From an uncultured Atopobium sp. (GTDB lineage: Bacteria; Actinomycetota; Coriobacteriia; Coriobacteriales; Atopobiaceae), in assembly GCA_938045565.1 (NCBI GenBank), contig CALIAZ010000002.1, forward strand, positions 124,001-188,000: 64,000 nt of DNA, given 5' to 3'. Within the stretch, counting starts at the first letter, position 1, and every line of letters begins with the position of its first letter. The translations under genes and the position numbers were made by a program. Under the pieces are notes generated by a model, which was not told the DNA's origin, searched no databases, and was given only the letters and a program-made list of their open reading frames with translations. Below, piece after piece: positions 1 to 9,794 of the stretch.

Positions 1-655
1 CGGTGTTATCATGCACAATCTGATAAAGCGATGGCACGTAAACACCCTGAATCTGAGATAGCCTGTGCAAAATCTCCTGGCGAGCAACCCCTTCAAGCTT
101 GGAAGTTCTTACGCACTCGCACATCTCTACCAGCGCTTCTTCGCCATCACCTAAAAGAATGGCATCAAAAAGCGGAGCTACGGGTTCTGAGTTCCAAACA
201 GATGGGCCGCCACCAAAAATAAGTGGATCTTCTTCATCACGCTCTTCGGAAAGCTTTGGAATACCTGCTAAATCAAGCGTTTCTATAATATTGGTAGCAA
301 TCATTTCATGTGCAAGGGTAAAACCCACCACATCAAAAGATGCTAAAGGTGCGGCGCCCTCCAAAGAAAGCATGGGAACCTTGCGTTTGCGCATCAAAGC
401 TGCCATGTCTGTCCAAAGCAGATAGGCTCGCTCACAAGAAATATAAGGTGCCTTATTCAGGGCGTTATACAAAATAGCGATACCCAGATTAGGCTGACCC
501 ACCTCGTACACGTCGGCGTAAACCATACAAACGTGAAAAGGGCCTTCTTGCTCCTCTACTGCTCCCCACTCGTGATTCAAATACCTTGAGGGTTTCTCGA
601 CATGCGGAAGCAGGGGCTCAATGAGATGGAAGAGATTTTCTCGTTTAACACGCAC
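1..655 (-). CDS. B12-binding/radical SAM protein (TIGR03960-like), C-terminal part outside the window
   Basis: The minus strand is open from a GTG at 655 to the window edge, giving 218 residues. The translation contains stretches typical of the N-terminal half of the TIGR03960 family (B12-binding-like domain ahead of a radical SAM domain), such as the GGGPSVWNSEP and LLGDGEEALVEM segments. The CxxxCxxC cluster motif would lie beyond the edge and is not visible. The GTG was chosen because the gene starts 13 nt after the preceding stop codon and the N-terminus reads VRVKRENLFHLIEPLLPHVE, as family members do. The Shine-Dalgarno sequence is weak. The family's substrate is not established. Confidence 0.8.
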   Translation of the reverse strand, partial: MRVKRENLFHLIEPLLPHVEKPSRYLNHEWGAVEEQEGPFHVCMVYADVYEVGQPNLGIAILYNALNKAPYISCERAYLLWTDMAALMRKRKVPMLSLEGAAPLASFDVVGFTLAHEMIATNIIETLDLAGIPKLSEERDEEDPLIFGGGPSVWNSEPVAPLFDAILLGDGEEALVEMCECVRTSKLEGVARQEILHRLSQIQGVYVPSLYQIVHDNT

Positions 656-668
656 GATAGTCTACTTT

Positions 669-1661
669 CTATCTTTTTGCGAGGGACTGTGTGATTGGTA
701 TCTCTACGGTATTTGATTGTGAATTTGTATCTTCTGTTACCGTTGCGCCTGTGGAAGCACTCGAAGTGCTGGTCTTGGTAGAAGAATCAGCTGCTACCCC
801 GTCGCATTTCTGTGCAATTTTGCGAGCGTACGCATGAATGACGCGAGCGGTCGTATGAGTTCCCGCGTATCCCATGCCAGCCTTAAGCGCCCAGCCAAAT
901 CCAGGAACAGCGCCGGCGACCGTGCGTGCAACCGTACGGTATCCAAAGCCCGCACCTACAACGCCGAGAAGTTCGGCGATGGTTTCAACACTCATATTGA
1001 TGTTATAAGCAGCGGTAATATCAAGCGCAAGTCTAATCTGACGTGCAGTCATCAGTGGCATGTCAGAGCCAGGAACAAAGGCTACAGCGCCAATAGCTGC
1101 ATTTTCTTTGGCACAAGCAGCAGTTATCTGCTTAACTACGTGAGTTCTGCAAAGAGGATACGCTGCTGCAAAAGAAACTGATTTTTCAGTTGCAGTGGCA
1201 ATCCATGAAGAGAGTCGATCAAAGAGCACTTCTTCAGTAGTACCTGCAATGATGCTAATAAGCCCTGTGTTGTAGAGCGTATCAGCAATTTTTGGAGCTT
1301 CAACAGCAGACTCAACAACCACGGCACAAGGAATTGAATGGCTTACCAACAGGGTAAGGGCGTCCTCATACTGTGATGTTGGTGTAGGAATAATCACCGC
1401 AATATCAGGAATAGCGGCATTCTTTCCCACACGACCCGTGCCTCCAGATATAAATGAGACGCCATCAGCAAGCTTAGAAACGCATACCGTAGCATCTGTT
1501 CTCTCTGGCATAAAATACGTATGAACAGCAAGAATTGCCTCTTCAGGGGCGAGGGAATCAACATAGATATGCGTGTAGGTTGGCTCAAGAGATGAAAGTG
1601 AGCCGCGGAATTCCTGCAGTACAGAAGTTGCAAGCTTGCCTAAGCTGTTTCTTTTTGCCAT
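669..1661 (-). CDS. DUF697-domain membrane-associated protein of unknown function
   Basis: This 330-residue protein has no function I can assign. Residues about 190-285 carry the signature of DUF697 (YcjF-like): a VPGSDMPLMTARQIRLAL segment followed by a Gly/Ala-rich hydrophobic hairpin. The N-terminal 170 residues look like a Rossmann-type fold with hydrophobic strands. The C-terminal 45 residues are Ser/Thr-rich and probably disordered. It starts three nucleotides after the rodA stop, so it is almost certainly the next gene of the cell-elongation operon and translationally coupled. That position suggests, but does not prove, a role in envelope growth. Confidence 0.75.
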   Translation of the reverse strand: MAKRNSLGKLATSVLQEFRGSLSSLEPTYTHIYVDSLAPEEAILAVHTYFMPERTDATVCVSKLADGVSFISGGTGRVGKNAAIPDIAVIIPTPTSQYEDALTLLVSHSIPCAVVVESAVEAPKIADTLYNTGLISIIAGTTEEVLFDRLSSWIATATEKSVSFAAAYPLCRTHVVKQITAACAKENAAIGAVAFVPGSDMPLMTARQIRLALDITAAYNINMSVETIAELLGVVGAGFGYRTVARTVAGAVPGFGWALKAGMGYAGTHTTARVIHAYARKIAQKCDGVAADSSTKTSTSSASTGATVTEDTNSQSNTVEIPITQSLAKR

Positions 1662-1664
1662 AGC

Positions 1665-2891
1665 TTACGCCGCCTTAGTTCTATGTCTGTAAACTGACTG
1701 GACAATTCCTACAGAAACAAGCTGGGCAATCATCGATGTTGATCCAAAGCTGATAAAAGGCAGAGGAATGCCGGTAATAGGCATGATGCCAATACACATG
1801 CCAACATTTTGTAAAACCTGGAACGACCACATAGCCGCACAACCAACAAGCACCAGCTTGGAGAAGGTATTCTCGGTCTTCATAGCAAACAAAATGGTTG
1901 CAAAAATCATCCACGCAAAGAGCGAAAGCATAATGAATGCACCAAGGAAGCCAAACTCTTCCGAGAAGAGTGCAAAAACAAAGTCCGTGTGCGCCTCAGG
2001 TAAGAATCGACCACTTGCCTGCGTAGCGTTACCCGGTCCTTTTCCAATAAAGCCACCAGAACCTACGGCAATTTTTGCCTGCTGCAGGTTATAACCATCT
2101 CCTGACGGATCAACGGATGGATCCAAAAAGACGGTAAGACGCTTCATCTGATACTCCTTAAGAATGTGAGGAATACCAGGAATCATCGAAGTCACAACAA
2201 CAAGAGCTACAACGGCAATGAGCAAAAGAACGGTCACAAGAATCCAAGAACGTTTTGCGCCAGAGCAAATGATGATAGTAGCTCCGATAACCAAAATAAT
2301 CAGGCCTGTTCCCAGGTCAGGCAAAAGCATAATGGAGCCGAATGGAACCATCAGCGTTCCACAGAGCTTTACGTAGTCTCTGAGTGTTTCTACCTTGCCG
2401 TTATACTGAGCACACACTGAAGCCATAAGGAAGATCGTGACAATCTTTCCCAGCTCAGACGGCTGAAATCTAAAGCCAACAAACGGGATATTAACCCAGC
2501 CGGTCATGCCCTTGACCGAGACACCAAAGCCTGGAACCTTAGGCAAAATCATCAATACAACAACGCCGACAAGCAGCACGTTTGTCATATTTGCTAGTGC
2601 TCTGTAGTCATAGCGCCACATAATCGTGGCAAAAACAAGGCCCAAGCCAATACCCAAAAGATGCCTAGGAAAACTGGCTTCAGCAATGTTCATCGATGCG
2701 GTCCAAATAACCACAATACCAATGAGGACGAGAAGAGCCGCGGGAACAAGCTGCGCAAGGTAAAGATTATTTAGGATATTCTTGCCAGTGAGTCTCTCTT
2801 TCTTAGCCAGACCGCCTGAAGGAATACCTCCACGCCTTCTAAAGGGAGAATTCATTCTCTGTTTTGTAACTGCAGATGAATCAAGTGCCAT
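1665..2891 (-). CDS. rodA: Rod shape-determining protein RodA (SEDS glycan polymerase)
   Basis: A 408-residue polytopic membrane protein of the FtsW/RodA/SpoVE family, which polymerises lipid II into glycan strands with a class B PBP. It has about ten hydrophobic segments and the family's conserved C-terminal region with PITGIPLPFISFGSTSM (around residue 370). RodA rather than FtsW is favoured because the gene follows PBP2 and mreBCD. The ATG is preceded by AAGGAGG. The 12-mer discussed in the findings fills the spacer between this ribosome binding site and the ATG. The cytoplasmic N-terminus (about 40 residues) is basic. Confidence 0.95.
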   Translation of the reverse strand: MALDSSAVTKQRMNSPFRRRGGIPSGGLAKKERLTGKNILNNLYLAQLVPAALLVLIGIVVIWTASMNIAEASFPRHLLGIGLGLVFATIMWRYDYRALANMTNVLLVGVVVLMILPKVPGFGVSVKGMTGWVNIPFVGFRFQPSELGKIVTIFLMASVCAQYNGKVETLRDYVKLCGTLMVPFGSIMLLPDLGTGLIILVIGATIIICSGAKRSWILVTVLLLIAVVALVVVTSMIPGIPHILKEYQMKRLTVFLDPSVDPSGDGYNLQQAKIAVGSGGFIGKGPGNATQASGRFLPEAHTDFVFALFSEEFGFLGAFIMLSLFAWMIFATILFAMKTENTFSKLVLVGCAAMWSFQVLQNVGMCIGIMPITGIPLPFISFGSTSMIAQLVSVGIVQSVYRHRTKAA

Positions 2892-2903
2892 GGGTTTCTC
2901 GCC
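2892..2903 (+). repeat. Exact copy of the over-represented 12-mer GGGTTTCTCGCC
   Basis: On the minus strand this reads GGCGAGAAACCC and lies directly between the AAGGAGG ribosome binding site and the ATG of rodA. It is one of five exact copies in the window; the others are at 14253, 37222, 52778 and 59157. Confidence 0.8.
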
Positions 2904-2906
2904 TCC

Positions 2907-4916
2907 TTACCTACCAACATTGTCTGGCTGATTATAAATTGCGCCAAAGACGTCTCGAACAATATACATACCAGAACCTGCGCCAGAAGGTGCGCAATCA
3001 AGATTTGCAGCAACAACGTACTGAGGCTTATCAGCGGGTGCATAGCCAACAAACCAACCAACTGGCTCGCCAATAGACTGCTGCTCAGCAGTACCCGTCT
3101 TGCCATTAACCGTGACATCAAGGTTAGTCCAGTGGATAGTCTGAGAAGCGGACTCCTCATAGACGACGCCGTAAAGACCACGAGCAACAATGTCTCGATG
3201 TTCATCTTTTTCTTCTGGGTTCAGAATGACCTCGTTTTTGTACTCAATAACTGAGCCATTGCCGTTTCTGGCGTTAATGCTTTTCAGAACATGTGGCTTA
3301 TAAATTGGGCCTCTGTTTGCAATGCCACAGTACGCATTTGCCATCTGAAGGCAGGTTACCAACAGATCGCCCTGGCCAATAGCAAGGTTACAGTTGTCTC
3401 CACCCTGCCACTTACGAGCATCATCAGGCGAGCTGGTAAAGTAATTCCACTTCCACTCCGCATCTGGAACGCGACCAGATGCCTCTTCTGGAAGATCAAT
3501 ACCAGAAAGCGCGCCAAGTCCAAAGGCACGGAATGTCTCCTGCATGCCCTCGGGATGATCGTTGTTGTAGAAGAAGCCTTTACCAATCTCATAAAAAACA
3601 ATGTCGCACGAGTTAGTGATACCGGTAATGAGGTTAACAGTGCCATGGCCAGAAAGCAGCCAGCAATGCATACCATATTGCTCGCCAAATCCTGTCCAGA
3701 AACCCGTGCAATACCAGCTGGAATTTTCGTCACAGATACCGTATTTGAGACCGGCAAAGGTAGTAAGCGCCTTGATGGTAGATCCAGATGGATACTGACC
3801 GGCAATAGCGCGGTTCATCAGCGGGTAATTTGCCTCTTCAGAAGAAAGCGTATCCCAGTCAGAACTAGAAATGCCTCCAACAAACATTGAAGGTGAATAC
3901 GTTGGATAGCTTGCCATGGCAATAACTTCGCCGTTAGTGCAATCAAGCGCAACCACGCTTGCGCTTCGGCCTTGATAATCTTGAGACCTAACGGTATTGA
4001 TAACGCTGACCAGCGATGCTTCTGCAGCTTTTTGAATGTTTGCATCAATGGTTAGAACGACGTCTGAGCCACTTTGAGGTGCAATAGACGTAGAGTGCGA
4101 CAATACGTTACCTGCGGCGTCAACGTATACCGTCTGCTCTCCACGAACGCCCTGAAGTGCAGACTCGTACTGATACTCCACGCCCGTTTGTCCCACGATA
4201 TCGCCATGTGCATATACAAAACCGCCATCTGCAGTTTTACTGCTTTCAAGCTGCTCTTGCGTAACGGTGCCGGTATAGCCAACAACATGAGCCGCAAGGG
4301 AACCGTTTGGATAGGCGCGCTGCGTACGCTCCTCAATTGAAACACCATCAAGCAAAGCGCCGTGAGCATAAATGTAGGCAACTACGCGCCTAGATACGTC
4401 TACCGAAACAGTACGAAGTGCCTGAGCGCCATCTGAGGTATCCATAATTTTTCTGCGCACCGCCAGCATGGGCATGCCCAAAAGATTGGCAAGAATCTGC
4501 AGTTTAACGTAGTCTTCTGCAACATCTGCTCGAGCTACTACCGTTGGACTTGGCCTGTTGGTAACAATCTCCACGCCATTTCTGTCCAGAATACGGCCAC
4601 GAGGCGCTGCTGTGGTAACGGTGCGCGTACGGTTACGCTCTGCTTGCTCAGTATAGTCAGCTGACGATAAGAGCTGCATGGTCCAAAGACGACCAATGAG
4701 CACGGCAAACATACCACCAACGGCAATTGCAAAACCGATAAGTCTGGACGAGAGGGTTTTCTCGGCAGAGCCATCAGAGCCGCCGGAAGCCTTAGGCGTG
4801 CCACCACCAATATCAAAGGTAAATGGCGAACCTTTTCTACCAAAGGTCAGGTATACGATGATCAGACCAATTGCTGCGACAGCGCAACAAGCAAGGATAA
4901 CAAGGGTGAAATTCAT
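2907..4916 (-). CDS. mrdA: Penicillin-binding protein 2, class B transpeptidase of the elongasome
   Basis: A 669-residue class B PBP that cross-links peptidoglycan during cell elongation. Two hydrophobic segments lie near the N-terminus (residues about 4-26 and 59-80). The PBP dimerisation region follows, then the transpeptidase domain. The active-site SxxK motif is in GQYPSGSTIK (around residue 375) and the KTG motif in NGKTGTAEQQ (around 605). The start has a clear AAGGGGAT ribosome binding site. The gene lies between mreD and rodA with only 9-15 nt spacers, the classical mreBCD-mrdA-rodA order. The first N-terminal hydrophobic segment in addition to the usual single anchor is slightly unusual. 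Confidence 0.95.
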   Translation of the reverse strand: MNFTLVILACCAVAAIGLIIVYLTFGRKGSPFTFDIGGGTPKASGGSDGSAEKTLSSRLIGFAIAVGGMFAVLIGRLWTMQLLSSADYTEQAERNRTRTVTTAAPRGRILDRNGVEIVTNRPSPTVVARADVAEDYVKLQILANLLGMPMLAVRRKIMDTSDGAQALRTVSVDVSRRVVAYIYAHGALLDGVSIEERTQRAYPNGSLAAHVVGYTGTVTQEQLESSKTADGGFVYAHGDIVGQTGVEYQYESALQGVRGEQTVYVDAAGNVLSHSTSIAPQSGSDVVLTIDANIQKAAEASLVSVINTVRSQDYQGRSASVVALDCTNGEVIAMASYPTYSPSMFVGGISSSDWDTLSSEEANYPLMNRAIAGQYPSGSTIKALTTFAGLKYGICDENSSWYCTGFWTGFGEQYGMHCWLLSGHGTVNLITGITNSCDIVFYEIGKGFFYNNDHPEGMQETFRAFGLGALSGIDLPEEASGRVPDAEWKWNYFTSSPDDARKWQGGDNCNLAIGQGDLLVTCLQMANAYCGIANRGPIYKPHVLKSINARNGNGSVIEYKNEVILNPEEKDEHRDIVARGLYGVVYEESASQTIHWTNLDVTVNGKTGTAEQQSIGEPVGWFVGYAPADKPQYVVAANLDCAPSGAGSGMYIVRDVFGAIYNQPDNVGR

Positions 4917-4925
4917 ACTATCCCC

Positions 4926-5486
4926 TTATTTAAGGCGCTGTGGAGCTCGGTGAGATCCGCGATAGAGCGTTGTTCCACCCAAAGAAGAGTGAGATCTTTG
5001 GGAATGCGAAAGCACATAGAAAACAGGTAGAGCAGCCAAAAGAGTGAACAACATAGTGGGGAAAGACTTAAACAGTAGTGCCTCGAAGAAGTTGCCGCCA
5101 GAGCCAATCAAGGAGTTGATGAGCTGGTACATGAAGGTGACGCCAAAGGTCTGAAGTGCCACAAAACCCATAGAGGTACCAAAATTGCCAGAAATTCTGT
5201 CTCTCACCTCTTGGCCCATGAAATAAGAGCTCACCACAAGCAAAAGTGCCATGAGGCCAATGGGATTGGCTGAAGTCAAATCATAGATTAGACCTGCAAT
5301 AAAGCCGCTTACCACGCCAGTTCTGCCACCATACCTTAGGGCAATAGCTGCCGAGAAAATCAGTGCAAAATTGATGACTCCCCCGCCAAAAGAAACCTGT
5401 GGTGTAAGCATAATTTGCAGAATGAAGCAGACAACAGCAAGAACGGTGATGCTGCGTGTGTTTTTATTTCTATCAGAAACCTGCAT
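4926..5486 (-). CDS. mreD: Rod shape-determining protein MreD
   Basis: A 186-residue membrane protein with about five hydrophobic segments and the MreD-like pattern RYGGRTGVVSGFIAGLIYDL near residues 52-71. MreD helps couple MreB filaments through MreC to the cell-wall synthases. The ribosome binding site is AAGGGGGAT, nine bases from mreC and nine from mrdA. Sequence conservation in this family is low, so the gene position supports the call as much as the residues do. Confidence 0.88.
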   Translation of the reverse strand: MQVSDRNKNTRSITVLAVVCFILQIMLTPQVSFGGGVINFALIFSAAIALRYGGRTGVVSGFIAGLIYDLTSANPIGLMALLLVVSSYFMGQEVRDRISGNFGTSMGFVALQTFGVTFMYQLINSLIGSGGNFFEALLFKSFPTMLFTLLAALPVFYVLSHSQRSHSSLGGTTLYRGSHRAPQRLK

Positions 5487-5495
5487 ACATCCCCC

Positions 5496-6587
5496 TTAAT
5501 CTGTTCTTCCGCTGTTATGTTGTGTGTTACCCGTTGGAGCAGCAACCGTTGCATTCTGCTGGGAATTAGTTATGTTGTTTGTAGAGCCGCTGCCTGAAGA
5601 ATTGCTAGATGAAGAACCCGAAGATCCGTCTTTGGAGTCCTTATCCTTACTCTCAGAATCAGTTGCTGTTGGAGTATTTTGCTTATCTGCCTCTGCAATA
5701 TCATCTGCGGTAGCTTTTTGCTCCTCAGAAAGAGACGTGATAACCATTACCTCTTCATTAGTACTGACATTTCCAAACGGCTCAATAACAATGGTGTAAT
5801 AAAGCGATCCAGGCGCTGCTTCAACGCTGGTAACCTTGCCCAAAGGAAGTCCCTTAGGGAACACGCCACCAAGGCCACTGGTAACAACTGTATCGCCTAC
5901 GGCAACTTTCTGGTTAGTGTTAATCAGATTAAGGGTAATCTGCCTTGACGCAGAACCCATAAGCATGCCCTGAGCTCGACTGCTTTGAACCATTGCAGCC
6001 ACGCCGCTCTTCTCGTCAGTAATCAGACGAACGGTAGAGGTGGTAGGACCGCACTCAATAATCTGACCAATAACGCCGCCGCTATCAACAACAGGCATGC
6101 CAACAGCCATTCCGGATGAAGTTCCCTTGTCAATCATAATGGTGTTATTGAACGAGTCAGTAGAACCAGAGATGACACGAGCGCCCGTAGACTGCAGGTT
6201 ATAAGTATTTTTAAGGTCGAGAAGACCCTGCAGACGCTGTGTAGACTGGTTTGTCTCTTCAAGCTCTGCGTTTCTTGAACGCAGTTGCTCGTTTTCTGCC
6301 TTAAGGTCAGAAAGCGTTTGCTGGTCTGCTGTTAAGTTGCTAAAAATGTTACCAATGCCCTGGAAAGGCATAGCAATAGCAGAACCTGCCATTCTAAAAG
6401 GCATGGTAATAGTAGAGAAGCCGCCTCGAACCATCTCGAGCGGTCCTTGTGCACCCATACGAGCGCTAACCGTCAATAACACAATTGAAAGCAGCGAAAG
6501 AATAATAAAACTACGACCGCCCGTATGCTTATTATTGTTAGATCCAAGGCCTGATGAAGCGCCCTGGATCTGATTAGACAATGGCAT
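5496..6587 (-). CDS. mreC: Cell shape-determining protein MreC
   Basis: A 363-residue bitopic protein with one transmembrane segment at about residues 27-48 and a short coiled coil (DLKAENEQLRSRNAELEETN, about 92-111). The extracytoplasmic MreC beta domains follow, recognisable by the GLGGVFPKGLPLGKV stretch near residue 240. The last 75 residues are a Ser/Gly/Asn/Thr-rich tail with no predicted fold, an extension beyond the usual MreC length. It starts two bases after the mreB stop, so the two are coupled. MreC scaffolds PBP2 and RodA at the membrane. Confidence 0.93.
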   Translation of the reverse strand: MPLSNQIQGASSGLGSNNNKHTGGRSFIILSLLSIVLLTVSARMGAQGPLEMVRGGFSTITMPFRMAGSAIAMPFQGIGNIFSNLTADQQTLSDLKAENEQLRSRNAELEETNQSTQRLQGLLDLKNTYNLQSTGARVISGSTDSFNNTIMIDKGTSSGMAVGMPVVDSGGVIGQIIECGPTTSTVRLITDEKSGVAAMVQSSRAQGMLMGSASRQITLNLINTNQKVAVGDTVVTSGLGGVFPKGLPLGKVTSVEAAPGSLYYTIVIEPFGNVSTNEEVMVITSLSEEQKATADDIAEADKQNTPTATDSESKDKDSKDGSSGSSSSNSSGSGSTNNITNSQQNATVAAPTGNTQHNSGRTD

Positions 6588-6589
6588 AT

Positions 6590-7633
6590 TTATTGGCCTG
6601 CACTCTGAACAAATCCACCGGACAACGCGTTAGCCTCAAGAACCTTTGCACAACCGGTAACAACATTTTCTAGAGCGGTTGGGCTTACGTTAACAGGCAC
6701 GCCAGTCTCTTCACGAAGTCTCTGGTCAAGACCACGAAGCATTCCGCCGCCGCCAGTAAGCAAAATACCGTAGTACATAAGATCAGATGCAAGATCTGGT
6801 GGAGTTACATCAAGAGCATCTTTAACAGCCTTGGTAACCTCATCAAGAGGACGATCAAGTGCGCGACGAATCTCTTCTGATTCAATACGAACTGTCTTTG
6901 GAAGACCGCTCATGACGTCACGACCATTTACCTCAACGTCAAGCTCTTCTGCAAGAGGAGCTGCTGAGCCAACCTTGATCTTGATATCTTCTGCGGTACG
7001 CTCACCAATAGAGAGGTTGTAAGCATCACGAACATGCTCAAGAATAGTTTGATCAAACTCGTCACCTGCAGTTCTAATGGACTGCGAGACAACAATACCG
7101 CCCATGGAGATAACAGCAACCTCGGTAGTACCGCCACCAATGTCTACAACCATAGAGCCTGTAGGATCCTCAATTGGCAGGTCTGCACCAATAGCTGCAG
7201 CCATAGGCTCTTCAATCAAGAATGCCTGACGTGCGCCTGCCTGAATAGTTGCCTCAAAAACAGCGCGTTTCTCGACAGATGTAACGCCAGAAGGAACGCA
7301 AACAACTACACGTGGACGTGGTGACCAAGGATATTTGCGCTCACGTGCCTTCTCGATGAAGTAACGAAGCATGACCTCAGTAACATCAAAGTCTGCAATG
7401 ACGCCGTCTTTAAGAGGGCGCTCAGCAATGATAGAGCCAGGGGTACGGCCAATCATGCGCTTTGCATCAGCGCCAACGGCCAAAACGCGGCTCTCACTTT
7501 TATCGATTGCAACAACCGATGGCTCATTGATGACAATACCCTGACCACGAACTGCAACAAGGGTGTTTGCAGTTCCCAAATCGATGGCTAGGTCTCCGCC
7601 ATATTCTCCGAAGAGCGAATCGAAGATAGACAT
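6590..7633 (-). CDS. mreB: Actin-like rod shape protein MreB
   Basis: A protein of 347 residues from the ATG at 7633. It carries the actin-fold nucleotide motifs DLGTANTLV (phosphate 1) and VDIGGGTTEVAVISMGG (phosphate 2), and LTGGGGMLRGL near the adenosine site. MreB forms membrane-bound filaments that steer elongasome movement. An in-frame TTG nine bases upstream would add three residues; I prefer the ATG, although the upstream GGAT is a weak ribosome binding site. The gene begins the mreBCD-mrdA-rodA run; the TPR gene upstream is separated by 70 nt. Confidence 0.95.
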   Translation of the reverse strand: MSIFDSLFGEYGGDLAIDLGTANTLVAVRGQGIVINEPSVVAIDKSESRVLAVGADAKRMIGRTPGSIIAERPLKDGVIADFDVTEVMLRYFIEKARERKYPWSPRPRVVVCVPSGVTSVEKRAVFEATIQAGARQAFLIEEPMAAAIGADLPIEDPTGSMVVDIGGGTTEVAVISMGGIVVSQSIRTAGDEFDQTILEHVRDAYNLSIGERTAEDIKIKVGSAAPLAEELDVEVNGRDVMSGLPKTVRIESEEIRRALDRPLDEVTKAVKDALDVTPPDLASDLMYYGILLTGGGGMLRGLDQRLREETGVPVNVSPTALENVVTGCAKVLEANALSGGFVQSAGQ

Positions 7634-7703
7634 GATATCCAATCAAACGTGCTACGCATGTGCGTAATAATCCTGCAGAAAGAACGGTTAAAACAGTTTA
7701 GTA

Positions 7704-9107
7704 CTAGTTACCAGACTTTGAAGAGCTGGAGGAACTATTAGAGGAATTTGAGGAGTTAGATCCATTAGTTCCAGAGGTAGTTCCCGAGTTAGAACCGTTG
7801 GTACCAGAAGTTGTACCAGAGTTCTGATTGTTCTGGCTGACATACGAAGTGGTAACGCTTGCCACCTTCCAGCCAATACCATCACGAACAAGCTCAATGG
7901 TGTAGTCAACGTTTCCACCGTTAGAAAGGCTGACAGAAGCGTTTACTGTTGAGTGAGTCATACTCTGATCAACACCGTTGATGGTGACAGCAGAGCTTGA
8001 TGGAAGGCTGTTAGAAATCTGCTGAAGCGTGGTGCTAGAAACAGAACTAGAGACATAGCGATCAATATCAGTGCCCTGTGCCTTAGCGTTGAAAATATCC
8101 TGAACAACAGACTGCTGGGTTGGCCATCCATAGCCACGGTAATAAGCATAACCGGCACCAGCAACAGCCAAGATAAGCAAGATAAGAATGGTAATAAATA
8201 CCTTAAGGCCGGTGTGGCGATGCTTACGCCTAATCTTCTTGTCCTTCTTGTCCTGCTCAATTATCTCCTGCTCAGTAATCTGGAAGAAACCAGTATCTTC
8301 TGCAGAAGGAATGAGCTCGCCAGACATACCTGTAGGATCAAGTGGATCGTAGGCACCATAACCAGCTGCCTGAAGGAAGGCATCGGTCTCAGATGGCTTA
8401 CCAGAAGTCATTGCAGTAATTGCCTTACGAGCAGCATCAAAAGCAGACTGCTGCTGATTAGACAGGACAAAGCTGCCATCTGCGCTTGCGTGAGTAAAGG
8501 CATCAACTGCCTCAGACATGCGATTAGCCGCAACATACGCAAGGCCAAGATCTGCATAAATCTTATTGGAGTTCTCCAAAGGATTAGCAAAATCAAGAGC
8601 AGTGCGATACGCCTCAACTGCATCAACAGGTCTGTTCAGACCCATAAAGCATGCACCAAGACTACAAAGAGCAGATGAAGGATTAGGGTTCTTCTCGTCT
8701 ACTGCAGCGTTTCTATAAGCAATACCGGCGTTGCGAATATCACCGATTTTCTCATAAGCAGAACCAAGGGCAAGCTGTGCTTTATAAGGAGTTGCGTAAG
8801 AGACGTCCTGGACAGCGTTAGTAAGGGCAGCAATTGCCTCCTGTACCCTACCGGCAGCCAGAAGAGCGCGACCCCGGTTTGTGGAGAGTGCGCCAACCTT
8901 GCCATATGACGTATCAGCAAGTGCTGACTTATAGGCAGAAGCGGCAGAATCAAACTGGCCAAGCTTCATATACCCGTTACCAAGCAGGTGGTCAATCTGA
9001 CCGTTTACCTCTCCTGGCTCTTTAGCCGCATCAAACTGACTGATAGCTACAAACCAGTCGCCCTGATCATATGCAGATTTACCTAACTCAAATGCCTGTT
9101 GATTCAC
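7704..9107 (-). CDS. TPR-repeat protein with a single membrane anchor and Ser/Thr/Asn tail
   Basis: A 467-residue protein with about six tetratricopeptide-like repeats over the first 240 residues (recurring ALGSAYEKIG and AYRTALDFANP patterns). A basic stretch then leads into a transmembrane segment (VFITILILLILAVAGAGYAY) and an extracytoplasmic region. The last 40 residues are built from repeated SGTNGSNS units. I place the start at the GTG at 9107 because TTGGAGGATATT supplies a perfect ribosome binding site there; a longer reading from 9179 would overlap the cyclophilin gene by 41 nt without such a site. Function is unknown. TPRs usually bind protein partners, and the location next to mreB suggests an envelope role. 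Confidence 0.82.
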   Translation of the reverse strand: MNQQAFELGKSAYDQGDWFVAISQFDAAKEPGEVNGQIDHLLGNGYMKLGQFDSAASAYKSALADTSYGKVGALSTNRGRALLAAGRVQEAIAALTNAVQDVSYATPYKAQLALGSAYEKIGDIRNAGIAYRNAAVDEKNPNPSSALCSLGACFMGLNRPVDAVEAYRTALDFANPLENSNKIYADLGLAYVAANRMSEAVDAFTHASADGSFVLSNQQQSAFDAARKAITAMTSGKPSETDAFLQAAGYGAYDPLDPTGMSGELIPSAEDTGFFQITEQEIIEQDKKDKKIRRKHRHTGLKVFITILILLILAVAGAGYAYYRGYGWPTQQSVVQDIFNAKAQGTDIDRYVSSSVSSTTLQQISNSLPSSSAVTINGVDQSMTHSTVNASVSLSNGGNVDYTIELVRDGIGWKVASVTTSYVSQNNQNSGTTSGTNGSNSGTTSGTNGSNSSNSSNSSSSSSKSGN

Positions 9108-9138
9108 AATATCCTCCAAGAGTCTGTGCGACTTGGCT

Positions 9139-9678
9139 TTAAGCGTTTTCAATTCTAATGGAATTGACGATATCGCCAACCTTTAACTGGGAAATGACAT
9201 CCATTCCCTCGACAGTTGTGCCAAATACGGTGTAACCGGAATCCAAGCCATGCTGTGGACCAAGACAGAAATAGAACTGCGAACCCGCGGAATTTGGATC
9301 TTGAGAACGAGCCATAGCAAGCGCGCCGTCAACATGAAAGTTATTAGGATTGGTGGTGAACTCCTCTTTGATGCGATAACCAGGACCACCAGTACCAGGG
9401 ATTCCATCAGGACCAGGATTACCAAAAATAACATCCTCAACACTCATCTCACGAGTATTTGGGTCTCCGCCCTGAAGAACAAAGCCAGGGACAAGACGAT
9501 GGAACTTGGTATCGTCATAGAAGCCAGACTCTGCAAGCTCGCAGAAGTTTGCTACATGAATAGGTGCGCCCTTACCGTCAAGCTGAACCTTAATGATTCC
9601 CTTGTTGGTATCAAAGACAGCTACCTCAGTACCAGTTACCTGGCGCTCTGGCGTATACAATGGATCAAGTCCAAACAT
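9139..9678 (-). CDS. Cyclophilin-type peptidyl-prolyl cis-trans isomerase
   Basis: A 179-residue cytoplasmic cyclophilin domain without signal peptide. Conserved stretches are FHRLVPGFVLQGGDP (catalytic Arg and the Phe/Gln substrate pocket), MARSQDPNSAGSQFYFCL and HGLDSGYTVFG. The enzyme catalyses prolyl isomerisation during protein folding. The ATG follows GGAGG with a four-base spacer. The TPR gene starts 31 nt downstream, so the pair is probably co-transcribed. Confidence 0.93.
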   Translation of the reverse strand: MFGLDPLYTPERQVTGTEVAVFDTNKGIIKVQLDGKGAPIHVANFCELAESGFYDDTKFHRLVPGFVLQGGDPNTREMSVEDVIFGNPGPDGIPGTGGPGYRIKEEFTTNPNNFHVDGALAMARSQDPNSAGSQFYFCLGPQHGLDSGYTVFGTTVEGMDVISQLKVGDIVNSIRIENA

Positions 9679-9794
9679 AATTCCTCCAAGCTTCTTTACA
9701 TCTAAGAGAAGAAGAAAACGCGAGAAACCCTTAGTAATAAAGAACTTCTTTTCTAACCTAATTATTTTACCAGTATGATGAGATTTTTGAAATT

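Noticed and set aside
7640..7703. Palindrome ACGCATGTGCGT upstream of mreB as an operator
   Set aside because: Only five pairs around a two-base centre and no promoter elements in register; too weak to claim.
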